Shown here: positions 33,415 through 45,409 of the stretch, one piece after another | Layout of the letters: every line of letters begins with the position of its first letter | How positions within the stretch are numbered: the stretch's first letter is position 1 | Assembly: GCA_022264855.1 (NCBI GenBank) | Contig: JABYQU010000014.1 | Location: 372,001-436,000 of the forward strand | Length of the DNA stretch: 64,000 nucleotides | Direction: 5' to 3' | Source: Lenzites betulinus | Taxonomy: Eukaryota > Basidiomycota > Agaricomycetes > Polyporales > Polyporaceae | Program-made: the position numbers and the translations under genes | Notes under the pieces: model-generated | What the model was told of the DNA's origin: nothing | The model's database searches: none | The model's input: only the letters and a program-made list of their open reading frames with translations

Positions 33415-34791
33415 ATGTTCCTCGGGGAAGAGGCTTATGTTCTGGATTCATCCGAAGTGTTCTGGTCGAACCTGAGCATTTTCCTGGAAACCCGTGGCTA
33501 CACGCTACGCCCTCGCTACCGCCATGGATGGGTGCCAAATATCAAGCCGTTTGGTGCGCCGTTGAGCGAGCTGGAGGACGGTATCGTACTCCCTGTAAGT
33601 GCAGCTTACTATTACAATCATAGTTTGGGCCTAAATATTCGTCAAGTTGAGCCATAGCCACATGATAGATGCGAGGCGTGCCTCTGACGGCCTGCTAGTT
33701 TATCTGAAGGCCATTCCCACCTCCTCGAAAGAGCTCGAAATCTGCCGCCACCTCTCGTCTGAAGCGCTTCGCTACGATCCCTGGAATCACAGTGTACCGC
33801 TGTTGGATGTGATACAGCATCCTTCAGACCCAGGCATCTCTATAATCGTGATGCCTTTCTTGCGCAAAATCGATGATCCTCCTTTTGAGACGATCGAGGA
33901 TGTACTCGAGTGTGGGGAACAAATATTGGACGTTTGTATCCTCGTTCACGAGATTTCGCGATCCCTGACTCACGGTCCCTTGTATATTCAGGGGCTCCTT
34001 TTCTTGCACGAACACCATGTTGCACATCGGTATGTCCTACTCCATCGTAGTACGTTACAACGTCATGACTAAACTTTCCCCTTAGGGATTGCCACGCCTT
34101 CAACATCATGATGGACGCCGCTGCTTTATATCCTGAGGGATTTCACCCGGTGATGAGTGACATGTCGTCCGATCTGACTTCATCCGCCAAGGTTCTATCC
34201 CGTTCCAGTGCACGAGTCACCTATTACTTCGTCGATTTTGGAATCTCCAGCCTTTTCACTCACGACTCTACCTCAAAACTAGTGCTCGGCCTCGACGGGA
34301 TCGAGCATACCGTGCCAGAACTCTCCGACACCATCCCCTATGATCCCTTCAAGACCGACATATATATCATCGGTGCCTTGTTTCTCCGCAACTTTCTCAA
34401 TGTGCGTGCCCGCTGCATCCAATATCCTGCTGATGCATGCTTCTAATTTTTGTTCCATCGTTAGAAATTCTCCAATGTGCAAATGATAGAACCACTTGTT
34501 GCCTCGATGACGGCACACGATCCAGCCTCGCGCCCAGACGCTGCAGATGCACTGAGATCATGGAGACATGCACGCAGCCAGGCCTATACAATCCAGAGGT
34601 ACTGGAGAGTCAGGTCGCGCGAGGAATCTCTCCTGGGCAGCGCCTTCCGAGACGTGTGGGCGTTGGTGAGTACCGTTTGACTTGTCCGACTGGTGCATAT
34701 GATGATTGCAGCATGTCAACAGTGTAGCTCTGCCTTCAGATATGTGTCGCCTTACCTGTCGGCGGGGCTACGTGCGCAGAAGCATGCTTAG
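33415..34791 (+). CDS. Fungal protein kinase-like protein (family K), copy K1
   Basis: Predicted protein kinase of a family known mainly from mushroom-forming fungi; substrate unknown. Exons: 33415-33594, 33647-33931, 33992-34029, 34086-34401, 34465-34665, 34723-34791, giving 362 aa. The N-terminal signature RGYTLRPRYRHGWVP is at about 28-42. VYLKAIP supplies the probable ATP-site lysine. HRDCHAFNIMMD is the catalytic loop (formed across an intron), VDFGIS is the metal-binding DFG, and YDPFKTDIYIIG is the helix F region. A C-terminal block runs from KFSNVQMIEP to the end QKHA. No glycine-rich loop of standard form is evident. The last exon was set at 34723 because copies K3 and K4 have the same 69-nt exon with the shared AFRY motif. 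Confidence 0.88.
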
Positions 34792-35566
34792 GCTGCACCG
34801 CGACTATCGTTCGTGTATCGTTCGTTTCTCTTATGTATCGAGTATCTCCGTATGTCTCTGTTTTATCTGCTTTGCTGTACTAACACCTTGCTCTGATTGT
34901 ATGCTATGTCGATCCCATCTTACCGTCATGCTCCCGAAGTCATCGAATGCAACAAGGACAATCGTAGTGTAGTAAAACGGACACGGGCACTACATCCTTG
35001 CTTACCGTAGGCCCAGCGCTAGCCGAAGTCTACCTCGAGCACATCATTACCTCTCGGCCCTCGATGTATACACCAACACATACTTCAACAAGCAAATCAT
35101 CATACTGCAGAAAGTCCGAAGGACCAGCATGCCGGCTCAAGCGCGCACGTCCCGTGTGCAGTCGCGCCGGGCCAGGGTGCACCCCATTCAAGTCACTCCC
35201 GTCAGTGCTCGACAGGGCCCGTTAGGTTCGAGTGCGAGGACTAGCTGCCCGCCCCTTCGCGCCGCCATGCGGTCCACAGGAAGCTGGGACTGACAAACAA
35301 CACGAGGTCGCGGAGATGAGAGGTCAGTACGAAATCAGTACTATTAATACTCTCGTTCGCGGCGCGCCGCGACACGGGGGTTGTGCTCACGCGAGTGAGT
35401 CACTCAGGCTGCTGCGGTATCTTCTAAATTCGTTTCGGTCATTCAGCCTGAGCCCAGATAAAAGGAGGGACAGATATCTGGCTAGATATCCAAGCTGAGT
35501 TCCGAGTCTACACATCCTCGCGCCCATATTTTTCGTACTCCCTGCTTACACAGCTTCAAACTTGCC
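34792..35566. other. Intergenic region between K1 and family A copy 2
   Basis: No gene seen. An alternative frame continuing past the K1 stop (to 34972) encodes a hydrophobic tail but was rejected. The rest should hold the promoter of family A copy 2. Confidence 0.4.
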
Positions 35567-36592
35567 ATGCCGCCCGCGTCTCGTCAGGAGGCTTTCAAGT
35601 CCGGGCTGAGGGCGAAGGTGCCGCGGCCGCGGGGAAAGCTGCGGGAACGCTACGCTACATCTGTCCTAAGAGAGGACTTACGCTGCTTCGAGTCAGTCAA
35701 GGTATGTTCGCAACTATTTCTACGTATTGCTGTCATGCACATATGGGCTTACCACCATCACCTCGCAGAAATTGATCAGGAGGATCCTCCTCGAAGAATT
35801 GGACATAACACGTGTATGGACTCAGCAAGACGAGGAGTCTAAAAGACGACTGATAGACAGGGTGTGTGCGACTGCCCTCTAAACCTCGATCGGCTTCGTG
35901 AAACTGATGTTCGTGTACTGGTAGGTTGTGACAACTTACCCGGTTTTTGCGAAGTACGAAGACGCATGGCCTGTTTCAAGCTACTGCCATCAACATTTGA
36001 GCGAACTGCGCAGAACTAGCCGGCGCCGCACCGCGAACTCACCTGCAACTAGTAATCTGCGGGGGGCATCTGGATGTACTGCATCATCATCGGCCTACAA
36101 TGACGGCGCAGACTTACACACAACCAAAAAAACTCTGGTTGGCGATCGCGTTGTATGTCTCTCTCCTATCCGCCATGCATTCGCGGCTGTACTCATACAA
36201 CGTCGCTGGCATGCTTACAGCATCCACGGGTGGCATCAGTGGAGTTACCCGGGCCCACACGCTGCCCCTTCACCCGCCGCAAGGATCCCGCTGTGGATGA
36301 GGCCCCCACGCCGCCAAGCGGTACCACCACCGCCCGGCGCCTGGTCATCACGCAGACTTTGACCCAGAATGACGAGGAGGTGCTCGAGTTCCTTATGTCG
36401 GTTGACAAGTCGTTCGGGCACCTGCTCGACCAGTTCCGGCGCGCAGGCCTCACAAGCAGACATCGCCTGCTCAAGATGATGGAGTGGTCTGTTGCGGCCA
36501 GAGCGAAGTTTTTGTCAAAGCATCTGCTGCTGGATCCGTTTGAGCAGCAAATGCTCAGCGATGGGCTCGCGAACCTGAAGCTCGGTGTGTAA
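35567..36592 (+). CDS. Unrecognised family A protein, copy 2
   Basis: Paralogue of 31092-32164; function not recognised. Exons 35567-35701, 35769-35861, 35925-36152, 36221-36592 give 275 aa; exon 2 is 93 nt in both copies. Shared elements: RYATSVLREDLRCF, the motif EELDITRVWTQQDEE, YPVFAKYEDAWPVS, then a diverged low-complexity middle. The C-terminal block contains VLEFLMSVDKSFGHLLDQF, GLTSRHRLLKM and EQQMLSDGLANL. The pair conserves the two ends and lets the middle drift, which suggests two functional modules joined by a linker. No signal peptide or membrane segment is visible. A weak resemblance to SAM-type helical domains at the C-terminus is inference. Confidence 0.8.
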
Positions 36593-36886
36593 TTGCAATA
36601 TTGTGTAGCGTTTGGGAGCCAGTTGCTGGGGTATGCGCAAACCATGTGTACGAGTATCTCGAGAAGCGTGCTCAAGCTGTATTATCACGAAGTCTGTATG
36701 TAGCTGGAAGCCAAGTGTAGAACAAAAAGAATATATTGATGCTCAGGCTGACAACACCAGAGGAGATATTGAATGCTATTGTTAGCACAGAACGGGCGCC
36801 ACCGAGAGTTGGGCGCCTGCGGTGCTTGTGCCGCCACCTTGTGGTCAACTCTCTGTTCCCTCTTTCCCTCGTTCTCGCCACCCACT

Positions 36887-38673
36887 ATGACCTCAGCCGC
36901 GTCGAACGCCTGGATGCCGACCGGACGACACGAGGTTAATATTGGCACCTCCCTCATGCGTACCCTCAGGGCACGCAAGGGAGGCCCAGTCAAGAGCAGC
37001 AAGGGAAAGCATGATCGCGAGTTCTACTCTTTCCGCTGTGCGTGGATCCCAGCTCCCCTTCAGGGTGACAGAACGCCGCTTATCACCCGACAGATAACTT
37101 CAAGCCTGAGTCTATCGACGCGACCAAACCTGGCTCCATCGAGATCAAGAAGTCGACGGCGGAGGATGGCTCATCGAATGTCAATGTGGTGCGACCTAGT
37201 ACCCAGGTGCGTTGTGGCTAGGCATCCTCAGAGGTACCTGGACCCACACACGCTTCATGCTAGAATGAGCGCGGCGTCAGCTACACTGGACAGGCGAGAA
37301 AGGTCAAAGACGTCGATTGCGTCCTCATCTACGACGAAGACTCGGGGGTATGCACTTGTCCCCGCTTCCAGACCGATCACACCCCCTCACTGAGCGCGCA
37401 CAGACGTTTACACTAGAGAAGGTGGAGTCGCAAGTTCATCTGCAACACGAAAGTCGCCCGGCCCATGCCATGCGCCCCGCGCACTCTCGTACGTTCATAT
37501 CGTTGTTCTACCCCGCCTTGTGTTCACAAGCGCCCGTTCGCACCAGCCGTCCCTCCTGCGCCGCAACGGGCTCCTGCGGCGGCCATCGCGAAACGGGAGG
37601 AAGAGGAGGAGAGCGAGGGGGAGATCCCAGAAGCCCCCAAGCCCAAGCCCCCATCGCGCCCTGTCCCCGCGCCGCAACCGAAGGTCAAGCCGGCCTCACC
37701 GGCACTCCAGCCGGCACCCCGCGCCCCCCCTCCGAGCTTGCCCCCGAAACCCGCGGCTGCCGCAATACCTCCGAAACCCCCATCTCCTGTGCCCCCACCA
37801 CCCAAACCCACGCAGGCCCCAGCTCCCCCGAAGCCTACGGTCACTCAGGCTCCCGTTCCCCCGAAGCCCAAACCCAGACCGGTCAATCTCTTCGTTGCTG
37901 CGGCGAAGGCGAAGGCTTCAAACAAGCGCCCGGCGGAGGCGGAGGAAACGTCCGAGGTTCGTCGGACGGTGCAACCGCCCCCGAAGAAACAGAAGATCGT
38001 GCTACCGGAAAAGAAGGAGCCTGTGGCTCTTGCTCTCCCGGGCTCGGGAGCGCCGCCTGCGCTCGCGCGACCGTCAGCGTCGAGCGCCCCCGCGCAGCCT
38101 CCATCGCTGTCCCTCCCGACCTCATCTTCGGTCGTCACACTACCACCCGCACCTGTATCTGTCGCCCCGCCGGCTCCCAGCGTGACCATCCCCGAGCCCT
38201 CTGTGGCCGCCCCGGCCGTCACGGACTCGGACGAGGAGGACTGGATCGAGGTGCAGCCCACGCTCGCCGTGCCCGCGCCTGTCCCCGCGCCAGTATCGGC
38301 GATGGCAGTCGGCGTGCCCCCGCCGCTCGCGCCGCGCGAGATCGTGATGGAGGAGATCGAGCCGAGCGCGTTCACGCCGCCCCCGCGCGCGGACGGGGAG
38401 GCCGGGGGCATCGACCTCCACGCGCTCGAGGAGGAGCTGATGGAGCAGCTCGACGATCCCGACGCGGACGCGGAGATGGCGGAGATGGAGGCGGACCCGG
38501 ACGCCGACGCGGATGCGGACGACGACGGGGATGGCGACGAGGATGACTTCCTCGCGAGCGCGATGTCGCCCGTCGAACGCCAGCCCGTGAGCCTCTCGCG
38601 CCTAATGGGCGGGGGCGCGGACTTTGGGGACGACGACGACTACTCGAGCAGCGACGAGAGCGACGAGGATTGA
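36887..38673 (+). CDS. ELL-associated factor (EAF)-like transcription elongation protein
   Basis: Likely partner of an ELL-type elongation factor for RNA polymerase II; nuclear. Exons 36887-37037, 37094-37206, 37264-37347, 37404-37488, 37547-38673 give 519 aa. The EAF domain fills about residues 15-125: HEVNIGTSLMR, FYSFRYNFKPESID, then KVKDVDCVLIYDEDSG, and TFTLEKVESQVHL. The rest is Pro/Ala/Lys-rich, then strongly acidic from about residue 440 with long Glu/Asp runs, ending SDESDED. Mammalian EAF proteins likewise carry a disordered acidic transactivation region after the domain. The junction of exons 4 and 5 is the least certain: a donor at 37489 joined to the acceptor at 37546 is the only combination with good sites that keeps the long downstream frame. 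Confidence 0.82.
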
Positions 38674-39426
38674 GTGCTGCGTGCGTGGAAGGTCTCCCTG
38701 CCAAAAACGAAGGAGGGGACATTTTGCTGTACTTATACCATATAGTAATACCTGTACTTGTGATACCTGCCTGTCGAACGCGTCGTTTTGTATACCGTCT
38801 GCTATAGATTCCCCGTTATCGCGCTTTCTCACTACGATTCCGAGTACTGCTCACTTTGACGTGTTCAAACTTCTCAGCATACAAGCTCTCTGCAAATGAA
38901 CAACATCGTGCACTCACCGTTCCAACGTTCAGATCTTCAGACGTCGCAGTCTAACCAAAGCGCAGGCGGGAGAAAGATGGTGATGACTTCCTTGGTCAAA
39001 GATTGTACCATACATGAACAAGGCAGGTACGTAAACTCGGACCAGCACAACCCATGGTATCTGTGCGTCTCTCGTCAAACAGCAGCGGCTAGCGGCAGTG
39101 GGTGGAACAGCAAAAAAGGAGTAAGCAGCAAACGCGAAAGCGAACGAAGGAGCCCGGGGCCCAAGGGGGGATTACAAGGAGGTAACTCAGCGCCGGCCTG
39201 TGCCGATCTATCGAAAACGGAAACCTGCGTCGGCGACGATAACAAATGGCAAATGGCAGGGTAGCGCTACAGTCCGTCGGGCCCTGTCCGTGGTAGCAGT
39301 ACGTCTAACGTATGAACCTGAGCGGGGAGCGGGAGAGGAACGTCCGTGGTCCAGCTCCGCCCGGCCCGCACCAACAACAACCCACCTATACACAGCGAAA
39401 GGGAAGGAGACACCACGCGAGCGCGT
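38674..39426. other. Intergenic region between convergent EAF-like and Rds1-like genes
   Basis: Two 3' ends meet here. No coding region or repeat recognised. Confidence 0.4.
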
Positions 39427-40902
39427 TTAGTTCGTCGTGCCCGCCGCGGTGATCCACCCGTTCACGGTGATCGCGCCGTTCGCGGTCGTGCCCGTCGCGG
39501 TGTTGTGCGTGCCGGGCGCGTCGACGGTGGTGCTGTCCGACTCCTGCGGCGCGGGCGCGCTCGCTGTCGCGGACGCGCTCGCGGCGGAGTCCGTCCCGCT
39601 GGGGGACGCCGCGCCGTTGCCTGCGCTCACGGCGGCGTCGCTCGAGGATGCGCCCGCGGCGCTGTCGGTGGCGGACGCGCTCGAGGCACTGTCGGTGGCA
39701 GTCGCATCTGCGGCGGACGCGCTCGCGATGACGGACGTCGCCTGTGCAGGCGTGATCGTCGTCGTCTGCGTGCTCGCGGAGTCGCTAGCGCTGGAGCCGG
39801 CGAGCACGAGCTGGCCGAGGAGCTGCTTCTGGGTGTCGATGAACGCCATCGTGGGGCCGGCGACGACGGGCTGGCTCGCGCGGTCGCGGACGTTGTTGTT
39901 CAGCGGCTGGGCGTCGGCGGTGACGAAGATCGCGACGGGACCCTCGATGCCGTCCGGGACGACACATGCGTCGATGGGGAGCGAGATGGATGCGGGCATG
40001 CCGCCGACGAGCATCTGGCAGTGGAAGTTCTGTGCGTGGGCTGTTAGTGGAGTGCATTAGTGTGGATGGGGTGGGTGTCGCTTACGTCGGTCGAGCCGTT
40101 GATGGCGGGGGAGGAGAACGTGAGGGACGTGCCGGGCCCAACGGAACCGGTGTTCGTGATGGTCAAGGCCTGGTTAGCTGCACAAGAACGCGGTGAGCAA
40201 CAATACCTGCATAGGTTTGAGGTGGGGACGTACGTGTAATACCGGTGTCGCAGCCGGAGATGAACGCGCCGGCGACGGCAAGAACTTCGTTCGGGAGGAG
40301 AGCAATGTCGAATGCCTGGGGGATGGAGACGCCGTTGCTAAGGACATTCAGAATCGTCTGGTGGCGGGCTTCCACAGTCAAGATCGAGCCGGCCGCGGTG
40401 AGGAGAACGGGGTCGCTGATGAGGTGGGCGGCGCCGAGGTACGCGGCGACACCAAGGTTCTCCACTACACGCGCGGTTGCGGCCATCGTTGGTACGTCAT
40501 TGAGGGCGTTGCCGAAGTTGAATGAGCAGTTTCCAAGGGGGGTGTCGCCGAGCGACTGGATAGTGGACTCAAGGACGGACGCGTGTGTCGCCTCGTCAGC
40601 CTGGATCTGGGTGAACTGCTGGACAGGGACCTGGGCATCGACGAAGCCTGCAGCGGTGAAGTCGCTGGACTGGAACTTGGAGAGCGCCTGCGTGTAAAAG
40701 GTGGACTCGAACTGCTCGAGGACGTCCGCGAACTCTGCCACTGGGGGTCAGGAACCCGGTGGAAACGGACGCGATTAGGCGTCGCCAAGGAGAAAGACTC
40801 ACTGAGAACCAGAAGATCTGTGGGGTTGGCGGCGCGCCGGACGGGTGCGCCGTAGACGACCAAAGGAGCCGCGAGGGCGAAGAGAGTGGCGAGGGAAGGC
40901 AT
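39427..40902 (-). CDS. Secreted ferritin-like protein, Rds1 type
   Basis: Belongs to fungal stress-response proteins with a ferritin-like four-helix domain (as in S. pombe Rds1); activity unknown. Exons on the minus strand: 40803-40902, 40234-40740, 40086-40177, 39427-40029, giving 433 aa. Residues 1-22 form a signal peptide with hydrophobic core and AYG/A-type end. The helical domain (about 35-200) contains FADVLEQFESTFY, the Glu/His pattern QADEATHASVLE and VEARHQTILN. These are the putative metal-ligand positions. Then comes a beta-type segment with LTITNTGSVGPG and NFHCQMLVGG, followed by a Ser/Ala/Thr-rich tail of about 110 residues that is probably O-glycosylated. No clear GPI signal is seen at the end. 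Confidence 0.88.
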
Positions 40903-42871
40903 TATTGGGGACAAAGACCTGGATTGCTTACTGCCGGAGTTGAAAGCCTGCTGGAGGACGAATTGGGCTATGCCGAAACGAATGGAAGTGGTCCAGGGGC
41001 GCTACCGGGCAGCCCGAAGTGACTGTAGGGGGCGAGTGCATTAGAGGTGGGCAGCGTGGGGTGGACGGGAGCAGAGGGACTGACCTTGAGCACCGAAAAA
41101 AGACGGAGAGAGAGGAAGGGAGGGGGGTGGGAGAGGAGGAGGGGGCGGGGCTGGCTTTAACAGGGCACGAGCTGATTCGCCCGTGCCCCATACCGCATTT
41201 CTGGGTCGGGGAGACCGGCAGATTGCTTATTCCCATAGTAACCCTCCTCCAATCCCCGCCCGCCCTCCGCCCTCCGTTCCGCTGGACTCGATAGCTCTCC
41301 GGGCCTGCTCCAGCGCAGGCCACGCCGAGGCCGCCGTCGACGACCAACGCAGTCGAGTCCCGCGCGTACCCAGCCAGGCGCACGCCCGCGGCCTTCGCGT
41401 CGGGGCCTCCAATCAAAACCCGCATTGACGCACCGCTCGCCCTCCGCGCGCTACCCCGAGTCTACTGTCTGACTCTCATCAGCCCATCCGCCACCGCACG
41501 CAGACTGCGCGCACGGCTGCTGACAGCCCGAACAGACATTAATATGCACGGCGATGCACTTGTGGCAACGCCCGTCCTGCGGGACGTTGTCGTCCACGTC
41601 GATCTTCGATTGTTCGTCATCCTCACCCTCTCGGACAGGTCGGTCGCGAAGCTTCTTGTACGCCCTCTTCGGTGACCGTTACGTGCTCGTGTGGGAGCGT
41701 GGCAGGCCCAGTTGGCGCGCATCCGTCTGTCGTACATAATTTTGATAGCGTTTGTATGTCTCGCGCCACTTTCCGCCGTCCAGCGCGGACGCCCTTGGAT
41801 GATCCTACAGAGCTTCAGCACCGGATGAGCATCCCAAGGAGGAAACGTGAGTGTTGAAACGCAGCGGACAGCAGTGCCTGGGATATCGACGGCCGGCAGC
41901 GCAGCCAATTGCGTTGCATCTCCCCGATCGCCATCCTCTGACTTTCATCTGATCTCGACGAGCCTGCATCATGATCCCAGCTCCAGGTCAGGCAACAGCG
42001 AGCACGCAGACGGTACCGACCGTTCGTTCCTGGAAGTGGTGGTTGGTCGTTTCGCGGCGCACGCGACAGCGACGACACAGACTGGCTATTAAATCTCAGC
42101 TAAGCGCGACTGATGATGTTGGCGACATACGCCGTGCCCCGCTGGCGGCACTTGGGACCCGTGCGATGGGTGCCCTGGTTGCAGGTGGGAGAAAGTCGCT
42201 GGGAAGGGCGAGTATTTTGGGCGTCGGCTCGCTAAAGCTCAAGTGGGTTGCGATTGCGCGTGATGCATGGGCGAACCAGCTCCCTGGATCGCCATGCGCA
42301 TCCCGCACGCAACTTGTGCCAGACAGGACCTTGACTGATGCGCATATAGCGATGGCCAATCTTGGCCAATGACATGCATCCCAAGCAAGCGGCTGAATGA
42401 TTGACGGGCCCAAAAATATGGTTCGACGGACCGAGCTGCCTAGAAAACGAAGATGACCTATATGCGATGTCGACACAGCGTGGAGGTGTAGCGTAGAAAA
42501 ATCGCCGAGGAGACTGAAGTCAATGCGACGAAGGGCGAGGATAAGAGAGCAAAAGCGCGGCGAAGAAGGATGTACTGTGCAATTACAGTTCACGTCAGTG
42601 CATCTGGCCAGATTGGATCATGTATTGCTGAATGCGGCTGCTGAAGTTGATGGTTCCAATTCCTCCAGTCGGATGTATGACGGTGGCCGTCGAACTTCAA
42701 CATGGAACCTATAGTACTATGTACCAAATGGGGTTTGTAATGGGAGTGCTCCCGCGCCACGAACGAACATTTGATACCTGATGTATGGGCCCGCGCAGCT
42801 AGTGTGGTATACATACCCACTCAACGAGTCTGATGCTACCGTTACCATTTCGAAAATCGCAGCGCTTCCCC
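40903..42871. other. 2 kb intergenic region with one doubtful coding remnant
   Basis: Holds the upstream region of the Rds1-like gene (with a GA-rich run near 41100-41150) and the 3' flank of the carboxypeptidase gene. Apart from the cysteine-rich remnant at 41451-41804 no frame with motifs was found. Confidence 0.4.
41451..41804 (-). pseudogene. Possible coding remnant with a cysteine-rich C-terminus and in-frame stop
   Basis: On the minus strand an acceptor-like TGTAG precedes a frame of 118 codons ending at 41451. It looks protein-like (GGKWRETYKRYQNYVRQTD, then CHKC, VCSGCQQPC and SACGGGW) but contains a TAA at 41679-41681. No upstream start exon could be identified. The stop could reflect decay, a sequencing error or an unrecognised intron. 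Family unknown. Confidence 0.3.
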
Positions 42872-45030
42872 TCACAGCTTGGTCTGCGCAAGCCAGCGTG
42901 AAATCATCGCCTGCGCCTCTGCGGGCTTGTCATGCGGGACGTGCAGTCAAACGAGCATGTCAGCATCTCTCTCCCACATCTCAGACCAGCGAAGCAGACA
43001 CTCATCATATGTCCCGCTCCGCGCACAGTCGCGAACGTCAGCGGCCCTGCACTCTTCGTCTCGCCTGCCTTATTCCCGTCCACGGCCCAATCGCGCCATT
43101 CGGCGCCAGTGTACTCCGCGGCACCAGCCCACTCGAGTTTCTCGAGCCAGAGCTTGTTTGCGACCCAGTTGCACTGCCAGTCGTACGTACCCGCGTAGAT
43201 GAGCATGCGCACGCCGCGCTGGAGGAGGCCTGCGACGTGCAGCTGTGCCGGCATCGCATACTTGTCGAGGCGCGCGTTGAACGCACGGCCCACGTCCGAA
43301 CTGCATGCCGTGAAGTTCGTGGGTGTCTCGACGCCGAGCAGCCCACGCGTGTCAGGGCGGTTGAGGAAGGCGCGGATGACACCCGATTCGAGGTAGCAGA
43401 GGTCGCCGTTCCCGAGGCAGTCCTGCGGCGATGGCGTTGGGCGGTCAGTCAGACAGTCGGCGCTTCAGCTGTCACGCGGTGTACCTTTGAGATGTCGTAA
43501 AAGTTACGGCCTGACAGAGCACGTTATGTATGAGGATGAGGGCTGAGTGATGGCCTGCCAGGCGTGGACGTACCGCTTGCCGCGTATGCTGAGCTGAGCT
43601 CGGAGTCGCAGAAGTTCACCGCTGCACGACAGTCGATGGCGTCGAACAGGTCCACACAACTTGCCTGCATCGCTTTTTGGCACCGCGGCAGCTGTATGTC
43701 ATTGTGTTAGATGACGGCTCCACGGCGCTTGCGTTTAATTGGACATGGAGGACTCGCGGTACTTACGGCGGTCTTCATCCTGACACAGGTGCTGATCTTC
43801 TGGAACGGTACCTCGAGAGACGCTGTCCCGCACTCGACTTCGTACCTTCCTGCATAGAGGCTGTACGATAGAATGTGTTATCAACGTCGAGCTGGAGGAA
43901 CGAGCATAGAGAAAGCATACGTAGAGATATCAGTAATACCGTTGCCTATAATGACACTGGTCATATTGAGGGTGTCGCGTCCCTCGGCCTTGGCCACCTG
44001 GTTTTCATCGTAGACGTAGCTGGCAAATGTCGGGAGATAGCGACCCTGGGATGCATTTGGTGAGTTTTGAGCCACAGAGACGATCAATGACTAGAACACC
44101 GACAGCATAAGACTCGCCGGCAAGGTGCAGCGGGCGTCCCTTGAAGTCGGGGAATGTCTCGAAGAATATAGTGAGGAACGCATGGATGTTCTTCGCTGCA
44201 TCTTCAGTCGTCTCAACGGTTTCTCCGTAGTCGGCATACGAGAAACCAACGCCGACGCTGTCATACAAGCTTAGCTAGCAGCGCTCTACGCTAGGTGCAA
44301 AACACGCTAACGGTTGGTCTAGGAAGAACACGTTGGCCTCGGCGTTCCATGAATATGGGTTCCATAATGTGCCGTTACTGGACTTGTTGTGCATGTCAAT
44401 GTTGCACGGGCCAAGCTCCATGAGCAGACCCATGGAGGACGAGCAGCCTGGGCCTGGTAGACATAAGAGTCACATAGGCATGGATATCCGTACGAGGGCA
44501 AATCTTCGTACCTCCGTTTATCCACATCATGACATCGTCTACACCGGGACAATGGTAATGTCAGCGCTTGCGTTATAGTGCGCCTGTCTGCCAACGCGCT
44601 CTCACCGGTTGCGGGGTCGCGGCGACTCTCGAAGAAGTAGAAAAACAAATGCTTCGCGCCCTGGTCGACATCCAGATATCCCGTGTACACACTTCAGTCC
44701 GAACGCGGCTTGTTAGACCGTGTCTAAAGCGGCTCAACCTCGGTGTGCTACTCACTTCACGGTAGGGTCGCAGAAGTCACTCTTCTTCACCCGCACGCGA
44801 TGCGCAGGAAAGCGCGGGTGCACGAGCGCAGTGTATTCATCGCGGGAGGCGACAGAAGACAGCGATAGGTTCCCCGGGGAATTATAGGTCCCTACGGGCA
44901 GCGGGTTCACTGTGGTGATAGCACTTCCCCACTGCGCTGAGAGGGACGCCGGCGCTGTCCCGTCGAAATAGGCTTGAGAGCTTGCGAAGGCACCGCCCGC
45001 GAGTAGGACCAACGAGGCCAGCGAGAACAT
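42872..45030 (-). CDS. Secreted serine carboxypeptidase, peptidase family S10
   Basis: Removes C-terminal residues from peptides at acidic pH; secreted or vacuolar. Exons on the minus strand: 44756-45030, 44606-44691, 44512-44538, 44312-44453, 44104-44257, 43921-44045, 43767-43860, 43574-43691, 43485-43510, 43006-43422, 42872-42940, giving 510 aa (usual 450-550). A signal peptide covers residues 1-17. The substrate-binding motif WINGGPGCSS spans two introns. The nucleophile is Ser in GESYAG (joined across an intron), the acid is Asp in GTYDWQCNW, and the base is His in GAGHM. After GAGHM the conserved [12 protein letters not shown] is reached only by removing 43005-42941, which starts AT and ends AC. 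The ATG at 45030 was chosen because it begins the signal peptide. Confidence 0.92.
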
Positions 45031-45409
45031 GGTGGACCAAAGACAACCGCGATAGCTGTGTGAGAGTCCCCCAGAATCCAAGTGGGCGGTGAGTACTTGA
45101 GTCCGTATTAATATCAGCCGTGGGCGGACCGCGACCTACTTACAAGTTACCGCGACCGCGCGGTCCTCCCAGCCAACAAGCGCCCATGATACGTTTATAG
45201 ACGCCCGTACGCGTTCCCACGTGCCCTCGCGTTCCTTGCTCAAAATTTCGGCACGGACTTTGCGGAGAGCGTTCAAGTCGCTAGTTTCTGTCTTAGACTT
45301 TTGGACTCTGTCTCTTGAAGCTACCCCCTCGCCGCCCCTGATCTCTCGGTTTTAGTGCCTCTTGCGCTGTCTGCATTTGGTCCTGTTCTGAGGTGAACTT
45401 TTTGGGAAA
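45031..45409. promoter_or_regulatory. Divergent promoter region between carboxypeptidase and NOP58 genes
   Basis: The start codons are 379 bp apart and diverge. The right part is TC-rich. No TATA box was recognised for either gene. Confidence 0.45.

Noticed and set aside
34706..34972. Alternative last exon of K1 encoding a cysteine-rich hydrophobic tail, suggesting a membrane anchor
   Set aside because: Using the acceptor at 34722 gives a 69-nt last exon of the same length and with the shared AFRY motif in K1, K3 and K4; the hydrophobic frame is not conserved in the other copies.
37524..38411. Long open frames on the minus strand opposite the EAF-like gene
   Set aside because: They arise from the Pro/Ala-rich, GC-rich coding exon and have no motifs or splice structure.
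41971..42372. Plus-strand frame of 133 codons with a basic segment as a gene
   Set aside because: No homologous motif, overlaps an equally long frame on the opposite strand, and no consistent exon could be joined to it.
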